This document shows, piece after piece, positions 6,686 to 12,382 of a stretch of DNA of 12,382 nucleotides. Below the pieces are notes generated by a model. That model was given only the letters and a program-made list of their open reading frames with translations. It ran no database searches and had not been told where the DNA came from. The DNA is from JBEKYH01 sp049511115 (GTDB taxonomy: Bacteria > Planctomycetota > Phycisphaerae > Tepidisphaerales > Tepidisphaeraceae). The DNA lies in assembly GCA_049511115.1 (NCBI GenBank), contig JBEKYH010000100.1, forward strand, positions 1 to 12,382, given 5' to 3'. Every line of letters starts with the position of its first letter. Position 1 is the first letter of the stretch. Made by a program: the position numbers and the translations under genes.

Positions 6686-8167
6686 ATGAAACGCTTCGTT
6701 GCCTTGGCTCGGGTTAGCAGTCGGGAACAAGAACGGGAAGGCTTCTCGTTGGCGGTGCAAGAAGACGCCCTGCGGCGATATGCAACCTCCGCCGGTGGCG
6801 ACATCCTCAAGTTCTTTCGCATTGCGGAAACCGCCTCCAAAACCGATGAACGCAAGACGTTCAAGGAACTGGTCGCCTTTGCCAAACAGCACGCGGCAGA
6901 AATCGACGGGCTGCTGTTCTACAAAGTGGATCGTGCGGCCCGCAATCTTTACGACTATGTTGAGCTTGAACGGTTGGAGTCGGAACACGGCGTCCCGTTC
7001 ATCTCCGTATCGCAACCGACCGACAGCAATCCCGCTGGCCGCATGATGCGGCGGACGCTAGCCAATATGGCCAGCTTCTACACTGAGCAGCAGTCCGTGG
7101 ACGTGCGAGAAGGCCATGCCCGCCGCGTGCAGGAGGGCTGGTTCGTCAACAGACCGCCTTACGGCTACCGCAATATCCGCGTCGATGGCCGAGGCATCAT
7201 TGAGATTGATCCCAACCCCGCTGCCAATGTGCGGCTGATGTTCCAACTATTCGCCTATGAACCGTTGACGCTGGATGGCCTTGTCAGTCGGCTGCACGCC
7301 GAAGGATTGGTCTTCCGAGGCGGTATGCCGAAATTCCCCCGGAGTTCGGTTTACACCATTCTCCAAGATCGCGCTTACATCGGAGAAATCCATTATCAAG
7401 GTCAATGGTATCCGGGTAAGCACGAGCCGCTGGTTGACCGCACGACCTGGGATCGCGTTCAAGTCCTGTTGGGCGGCAAGTCTTACAGGTCTCACGAATT
7501 GACGTATGCAGGCAGCTTGGTTCGCTGTGCTCACTGCGGCAATTTGGTCACGGGCGAGCAAGTGACGAAAAAGTCCTCTGGTAAGCTGTACGTTTACTAC
7601 CGCTGCACGATGTACAACAAGAACGATCATCCGCGTACTCGCGTGACCGAGCAGCAACTCGATGAGCAAGTGCTGGCGGTGTTCAAGTCGATTCAACAGC
7701 CGGAACAAGTGCGGGATTGGTTCAGCCAAGCCTTGCGGGAATGGTCCAAGGGTGAGCGTGGTCAATCGCAGGTGCAGACACAAAACCTTCAACGCGAACT
7801 AACGCAACTGAGGCAGCAACAGGATCGGCTTTTGAACCTGCGATTACTCGAAGAAATCAGCACCGATACGTTCGCGGCCAAAGGTACGGAACTGCGTGAC
7901 CGCATTGCGAATCTGACGCTGCAACTTGAAGCGGCAGACCGTGACCGGGGCGAGCAAGCCGAAATTGCCATCAAAAGTTTTGAACTCTCACAATCTCTTG
8001 TGGAGAAATGGCTTGTGGCCGATTACGCCGCCAAGCGTCAACTGCTTGAAATTGTGTTTTTGAACTTCAAGCTGGATGACGTAACTCTTTGCTATGAAAT
8101 GAGAAAGCCCTTTGACGTTCTCGCCAAAGGGCTGCTTGTCTCATCGCATCGGGGTGACAGGATTTGA
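6686..8167 (+). CDS. Large serine recombinase (site-specific integrase)
   Basis: Encodes 493 aa from ATG 6686, with GGAG (6675-6678) 7 bases upstream. The resolvase-type catalytic domain covers about 3-150, with the nucleophile probably S11 in ARVSSREQ and the arginine-rich KVDRAARN at 80-87. The Recombinase domain follows (about 155-265). A zinc ribbon has C281 and C284 (CAHC) and C307; the expected fourth cysteine is missing, and H315 may replace it. A coiled coil covers about 365-425. Family members cut both strands at attP and attB around a 2-bp core and form a covalent 5'-phosphoserine. The gene sits at the element's right end, its last residues (about 473-493) are encoded by a tRNA-terminator-like hairpin and a tRNA 3' end, and its stop TGA is inside the T-loop sequence. 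Confidence 0.93.
   Translation: MKRFVALARVSSREQEREGFSLAVQEDALRRYATSAGGDILKFFRIAETASKTDERKTFKELVAFAKQHAAEIDGLLFYKVDRAARNLYDYVELERLESEHGVPFISVSQPTDSNPAGRMMRRTLANMASFYTEQQSVDVREGHARRVQEGWFVNRPPYGYRNIRVDGRGIIEIDPNPAANVRLMFQLFAYEPLTLDGLVSRLHAEGLVFRGGMPKFPRSSVYTILQDRAYIGEIHYQGQWYPGKHEPLVDRTTWDRVQVLLGGKSYRSHELTYAGSLVRCAHCGNLVTGEQVTKKSSGKLYVYYRCTMYNKNDHPRTRVTEQQLDEQVLAVFKSIQQPEQVRDWFSQALREWSKGERGQSQVQTQNLQRELTQLRQQQDRLLNLRLLEEISTDTFAAKGTELRDRIANLTLQLEAADRDRGEQAEIAIKSFELSQSLVEKWLVADYAAKRQLLEIVFLNFKLDDVTLCYEMRKPFDVLAKGLLVSSHRGDRI
8106..8133 (-). terminator. Hairpin in recombinase C-terminal codons, candidate terminator of the tRNA
   Basis: AGCCCTTTG (8106-8114) and CAAAGGGCT (8125-8133) form a perfect 9-bp stem with a 10-base loop. 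On the minus strand it lies 15 bases after the tRNA 3' end, and its stem is followed by TTCTCAT, as expected for a tRNA terminator. On the + strand it encodes KPFDVLAKGL of the recombinase, so one sequence appears to serve both. The T-run is short, hence the moderate confidence. Confidence 0.6.
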
Positions 8168-8170
8168 ACC
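8149..8170 (-). other. tRNA-Pro 3'-end fragment, candidate attachment site
   Basis: Read on the minus strand, these 22 bases match tRNA positions 52-73: GG, the T-loop TTCAAAT, the 3' T-stem CCTGT, acceptor 3' strand CACCCCG and discriminator A. The acceptor end CACCCCG with G72 and A73 is characteristic of bacterial tRNA-Pro. No CCA is encoded. To the right, where the tRNA body should lie (8171-8225 in minus-strand order), there is no D-arm, anticodon arm or 5' T-stem. This is therefore a tRNA remnant of the kind left at integration junctions, and it contains the recombinase stop codon (8165-8167). Confidence 0.8.
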
Positions 8171-8201
8171 GCCCTTTCGTCGCCATTTCGCAATTCCTGT
8201 C
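8156..8201. repeat. Imperfect inverted repeat spanning the element boundary
   Basis: GACAGGATTTG (8156-8166) and CAATTCCTGTC (8191-8201) are inverted copies with 10 of 11 bases matching, 24 bases apart. The left arm is inside the tRNA-like fragment. Large serine recombinases bind imperfect palindromic sites of about 40-50 bp, so this may mark the crossover site; it could also be chance. Confidence 0.35.
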
Positions 8202-8390
8202 CTCTTCCCCTCCCGACCGGACATTTCTACTTAGATAAGGAGGCCTCCCGCACCCATCGCCCCACATATAATCTCGCCAATTTAATGGTCATTTTTGATC
8301 CCATTTCTTGCCACCAGCCCCCCGCCCGAATACCCTGTACCCCAGTTTCAATCCCTGCTCGTGGCGGTCCTGGCGGTCGCGGAATCCTGC
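8171..8390. other. Gap between element and ABC operon
   Basis: No gene is supported here. The stretch contains the right arm of the inverted repeat, a 10-bp perfect palindrome GGAGGCCTCC (8239-8248) and a TATAAT hexamer (8267-8272) about 120 bases before the first ATPase gene. The TATAAT has no recognisable -35 box at normal spacing, so a promoter is possible but unproven. The frame of the ATPase is open upstream to 8295, but that extension has no recognised domain. Confidence 0.4.
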
Positions 8391-9299
8391 ATGTTGTTTC
8401 AACTCACCGACATCACCAAAACCTACGGCGCTTCGCCGGCGCTGGACAATCTCTCCGTCTCCGTCCCCACCGGCGCCATCGGCCTCCTCGGCCCCAACGG
8501 GTCGGGCAAAACCACCATGATCCGCGCCCTCCTCGGCCTCATTAACGTCGATAGCGGCTCGGGCGAAATCCTCGGCCTCGACATCGCCCGCCGCCAGCTC
8601 GACATCCGCCGCGAAGTCGGCTTCGCCCCCGAAGACGAATGCCTCTTCCCCCTCGTCGACGGCGTCGGCTTTGTCTGCTACGCCGGCGAACTCGTCGGCA
8701 TGTCCACCAAGGACGCCCTCCAGCGCTCCCACGAAGTTCTCGATTATGTCGGCCTGGGCGAGGCCCGCTATCGCAAAGTCGAATCCTATTCCACCGGCAT
8801 GAAGCAGCGCCTAAAACTCGCCGCCGCCATCGTGCATGATCCCAAGTTATTAATCCTCGACGAACCGACCAACGGCATGGACCCCGCCGGCCGCGAAGAC
8901 ATCCTCCTTCTCGCCCGCGACCTGGCCCACAACAAAAACATGAGCCTCCTCTTCTCCAGCCACCTGCTGCCGGATGTGGAGGCCGTCTGCGATTACGTGG
9001 TGGTCCTCGGCGCCGGCCGACTGCTCACCCAGGGAAACATCCAGGAACTCAAAGCCGCCCAGCAGCAATGCTTTGAGGTCCGCCTCAAATCCGATTCGGC
9101 GGCATTCACGCAGCGCCTCGCCGCCCTCGGCTGCGCGTCGGAGCCGCGCGATGGCCTGCTGCTGGTGCGCCTCCCCCAGGGACAGTCGGCGCGACTGCTT
9201 TGGGAGATCGCCGCTGAGCAGAAACAGCAGATCCGCCACCTTCGCCCGCGCCGCAGCACGCTCGAAGACGTATTCCTCGAAGCCGTGGAGAAGAAGTAA
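8391..9299 (+). CDS. ABC transporter ATP-binding protein (first cassette)
   Basis: Encodes 302 aa from ATG 8391, where the normal ABC start MLFQLTDITKTYG begins; the frame is open 96 bases further up but that part is atypical. Motifs: Walker A GPNGSGKT (34-41), signature YSTGMKQR (133-140, with STGMK in place of LSGGQ), Walker B LLILDEPT (153-160) and the switch histidine H191 in SSH. The usual Q-loop glutamine appears to be replaced: PEDECLFP at 80-87 has E81 or nearby acidic residues. The C-terminal roughly 80 residues, ending in LEDVFLEAVEKK, follow the pattern of exporter-type DrrA/NatA-like ATPases. It would power the permease 13 bases downstream. The substrate cannot be read from sequence. 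Codon use is C-rich, unlike the element genes to the left. Confidence 0.93.
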   Translation: MLFQLTDITKTYGASPALDNLSVSVPTGAIGLLGPNGSGKTTMIRALLGLINVDSGSGEILGLDIARRQLDIRREVGFAPEDECLFPLVDGVGFVCYAGELVGMSTKDALQRSHEVLDYVGLGEARYRKVESYSTGMKQRLKLAAAIVHDPKLLILDEPTNGMDPAGREDILLLARDLAHNKNMSLLFSSHLLPDVEAVCDYVVVLGAGRLLTQGNIQELKAAQQQCFEVRLKSDSAAFTQRLAALGCASEPRDGLLLVRLPQGQSARLLWEIAAEQKQQIRHLRPRRSTLEDVFLEAVEKK

Positions 9300-10418
9300 T
9301 GGAGAACACCTAATGCCCATCTTCGACCAAGGCTATCAACATTGGAACGGCGCCCTCACCGGCCACGCCTGGCGCTGGCTGGCGATCACGCGCCACGGCG
9401 TTCGCGCCGGCCTGAAAAACCGTCTCCTGCGCATCGTCTTGTTTGTCGCCTGGTCGCCCGCCCTGGCATTGGCCTTCATCGTAAGCATCTGGGGCCTGGC
9501 CGAGCACAAATCCGCCACCATCCAGCCCTACCTTAATTTGCTCAGCTTCCTCGATTCCCGCATCATCGCCGACCCCCGCCATTACCGCGTCGAGATCTGG
9601 ACCTTCGGCTACCATTATTTCCTCTGGCTCGAACTGCGCCTCTCGCTCGTCCTCATCCTCCTCGTCGGCCCCAGCCTCATCAGCCAGGACTTGCGCTTCA
9701 ATTCCCTGCCGCTTTATTTCTCGCGCCCGCTGCGCCGCATGGATTATTTCCTGGGCAAACTCGGCATCATCGTCGCCTACATGGCCATGGTGGTCATCAT
9801 CCCCTCCATCGTCGCCTATATCCTGGGAATGGCTTTCAGCTTCGATATCTCCATCCTCAAAGACACCTTCCGCATCCTGGTCTCCAGCGTCCTTTATGGC
9901 CTCATCATCGCCCTCTCCGGCGGCACCCTCATCCTCGCCCTCTCGGCGCTGGCGCGCAATTCACGCTATGTCGCCCTGACGTGGATCGGCGTCTGCCTCC
10001 TCAGCAGCATCACCTCCGGCATTCTCGTCGGCGTGAAGGAGCAGCAAGACCAGCAAAAGCTCTATCGCCAACTGGAAGCCAATATGGGCTTCAACGTCCG
10101 CCCCCCACCCAATGAAACCCAGGATCAGCGCATCCGCCGATACCGCGCGCAGGCCGCCGTCCGCAATGCCCTCTTCGCCGAAGTTCGCATCGAAGAGCTC
10201 AAAGCCTCCGCCCACGATTGGCGCCCCCTGGTCTCCTACACCACCGACCTCTCGCGCCTCGGCAACGTCCTCCTCGGCACCGACGACACCTGGCGACGCC
10301 TCTACGCTGAGCTTTACCCCGAAGACACCCGTGGCCTCTTCGTCAGCACCTACCTCGGCCCGCAATTCCCCTGGTATTGGTCCGCCTACGTGCTGCTGGG
10401 ACTATTTGGACTATCCGC

Positions 10419-11441
<1,023 letters not shown>

Positions 11442-11475
11442 AAAAACCGGGCACGACTAGTACCTGTCGCATCCT

Positions 11476-11533
11476 CCCTCTTTCCCCCTCTCCATGTACT
11501 CAGGGAGAGGGTTGGGGTGAGGGTTCTTTTTTC
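11476..11533. repeat. REP-like intergenic hairpin followed by a T-run
   Basis: CCCTC (11476-11480) pairs with GAGGG (11519-11523), and CCCTCTCC (11486-11493) pairs with GGAGAGGG (11504-11511), with extra C/G pairing between. TTCTTTTTTC (11524-11533) follows. The pattern, a C/T-rich arm then GGGAGAGGGTTGGGGTGAGGG-like bases, resembles a repeat scattered through intergenic regions of planctomycete genomes and other bacteria; this is from memory. Here it lies inside an otherwise continuous operon and could act as an intrinsic terminator, an attenuator or an mRNA stabiliser. Confidence 0.75.
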
Positions 11534-11593
11534 AGCGCACTAGGCCGACGCGTCAAACGCGAACCGCGGATCAAAAGCACCTGAGCACGAACC

Positions 11594-12382
11594 ATGACCA
11601 CCACCGCCCTCCATCCCGCATCCGTCTCCTCGCCCCCCCGCGCCGGCAGCCTCATAACCTCCCTCTGGACCCTCTACGCCCTCGCCCTTCGCCAATACCT
11701 CCACGGCAAGCGCTGGATCGTCCTCTGCGCCCTCGCCCTCCTGCCGGCTGGACTTGCCGTCCTGGTTCGCAACACCCGCGACGGCATCCCGCACACCGCC
11801 GTCGAATTCATCTTCGCCTTCATGTTCATTCCCCAGGCCCTCCTCCCGCTCGTCGCCCTCATCTACGCCTCCGGCATGATCCAGGACGAGCAGGAAGACC
11901 AGACCATCACCTACCTCCTCATCCGCCCCATCCCCAAATGGGCGTTGTATCTCACCAAACTATTGGCCACCCTCACCACCTGCATCCTCCTCACCGCCGT
12001 CTTCACTGCTCTCACCTATCTCGCCATTTACGCCGGCAGCCACGACGACGCGCAAGTGGTCATCGTCCGCTGCGTCAAAGCCATCACCGTCCACAGCCTC
12101 GCCGTCATCGCCTATAGCTGCCTCTTTGGCCTCATGGCCATCCTCTACAAACGCAGCCTCCTCCTCGGCATCGTCTACATCGCCGTCTTCGAAGGCCTCT
12201 TCGCCAACATGGCCTTCAGCATCCGCCTCATCACGGTGATCTATTACGCCCGCCTCATCGCCTATCACATCCTCCCCTTCACCTTCGACAGCGGCATGGG
12301 CACGGAAGACATCGCCTCCGAAGCCTGGCAACTGGACACCTTCAACGACCCCAATCTGACCGCCCACCCCACCCCCCTCACC
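11594..12382 (+). CDS. ABC-2-type transporter permease (second pair), cut by the window end
   Basis: The frame runs from ATG 11594 to the window edge with no stop, giving 263 residues of a longer protein. It has a charged N-terminal region, then hydrophobic segments near 41-59, 70-92, 119-147, 163-184 and 187-207. The stretch QDEQEDQTITYLLIRPIPKW (about 97-116), followed by a TKLLA segment, is the typical ABC-2 permease motif between the second and third helices (DExxxxT, then RP and a K/LxxK segment). It matches the first permease in role and pairs with the second ATPase, although a 152-base gap with a REP-like hairpin lies between. No Shine-Dalgarno is evident. The C-terminus and any later operon genes are unseen. 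Confidence 0.85.
   Translation, partial: MTTTALHPASVSSPPRAGSLITSLWTLYALALRQYLHGKRWIVLCALALLPAGLAVLVRNTRDGIPHTAVEFIFAFMFIPQALLPLVALIYASGMIQDEQEDQTITYLLIRPIPKWALYLTKLLATLTTCILLTAVFTALTYLAIYAGSHDDAQVVIVRCVKAITVHSLAVIAYSCLFGLMAILYKRSLLLGIVYIAVFEGLFANMAFSIRLITVIYYARLIAYHILPFTFDSGMGTEDIASEAWQLDTFNDPNLTAHPTPLT

Larger units (their letters stand above)
1..8170. mobile_element. Right part of an integrated element ending at a serine recombinase and tRNA-Pro fragment
   Basis: Everything up to the tRNA-like 22-mer at 8149-8170 is read as one mobile element whose left end lies outside the window. The evidence is a large serine recombinase at the extreme right end, genes typical of plasmids and integrative elements (ParB-like, VirD4/TraG-like ATPase), many small unrecognised proteins all on one strand, and a change in base and codon use at about 8171. 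Left-side genes use mixed third positions (ttg, aat, gaa, cgg). Right-side genes are dominated by ctc, gcc, cgc and atc. No relaxase or replication protein is visible, so whether it transfers as a conjugative element, a mobilizable one or a phage-like one cannot be told. The left limit is unknown and the first three genes could belong to a different cargo or to the chromosome. Confidence 0.6.

Noticed and set aside
8149..8225. Intact tRNA-Pro gene
   Set aside because: Only positions 52-73 are recognisable; D-arm, anticodon arm and 5' T-stem are absent.

Overview
The window joins two kinds of DNA. Bases 1 to about 8170 look like the right part of an integrated mobile element. Bases from about 8171 to the end look like host chromosome carrying an ABC-transporter operon. 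The host is probably a planctomycete or a close relative. The clues are the dispersed intergenic repeat at 11476-11533, the large serine recombinase whose gene ends inside an antisense tRNA 3' end, and several small proteins that resemble, from memory, ones seen in planctomycete genomes. This is an inference, not a proven assignment.

Left part, all genes on the + strand. First come a putative HTH protein (81-842) and two adjacent proteins (839-1243, 1307-1816) that share a roughly 44-residue motif, present three times in total. A compact cargo operon follows (1929-6369): a SprT-like zinc metalloprotease, a ParB-like protein, a 55-aa protein, a VirD4/TraG-like P-loop ATPase, a multi-pass membrane protein, a 96-aa hydrophilic protein and a 41-aa hydrophobic protein. 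Most starts have clear Shine-Dalgarno sequences and two junctions overlap or nearly abut. A very strong intrinsic terminator (6395-6439) closes the operon.

A two-gene recombination module comes next: a 71-aa protein (6468-6683) and, 2 bases further on, a 493-aa large serine recombinase (6686-8167). The recombinase stop codon lies inside a 22-bp stretch (8149-8170) that reads on the minus strand as positions 52-73 of a tRNA-Pro. A hairpin that would serve as that tRNA's terminator is embedded in the recombinase C-terminal codons. The tRNA body is absent to the right, so this is a junction or attP-like site, not an intact tRNA.

Right part, from 8391: two ATPase-permease pairs in tandem (ATPase, ABC-2-type permease, ATPase, ABC-2-type permease running off the window). 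GC is high and codons mostly end in C, unlike the left part. A REP-like hairpin followed by a T-run separates the second ATPase from the last permease.

No relaxase, replication initiator, CRISPR array, rRNA or intact tRNA was seen. The unusual parts are the repeated-motif protein pair, the relaxase-free ParB/coupling-ATPase/protease operon with its two tiny proteins, and the recombinase-tRNA overlap.
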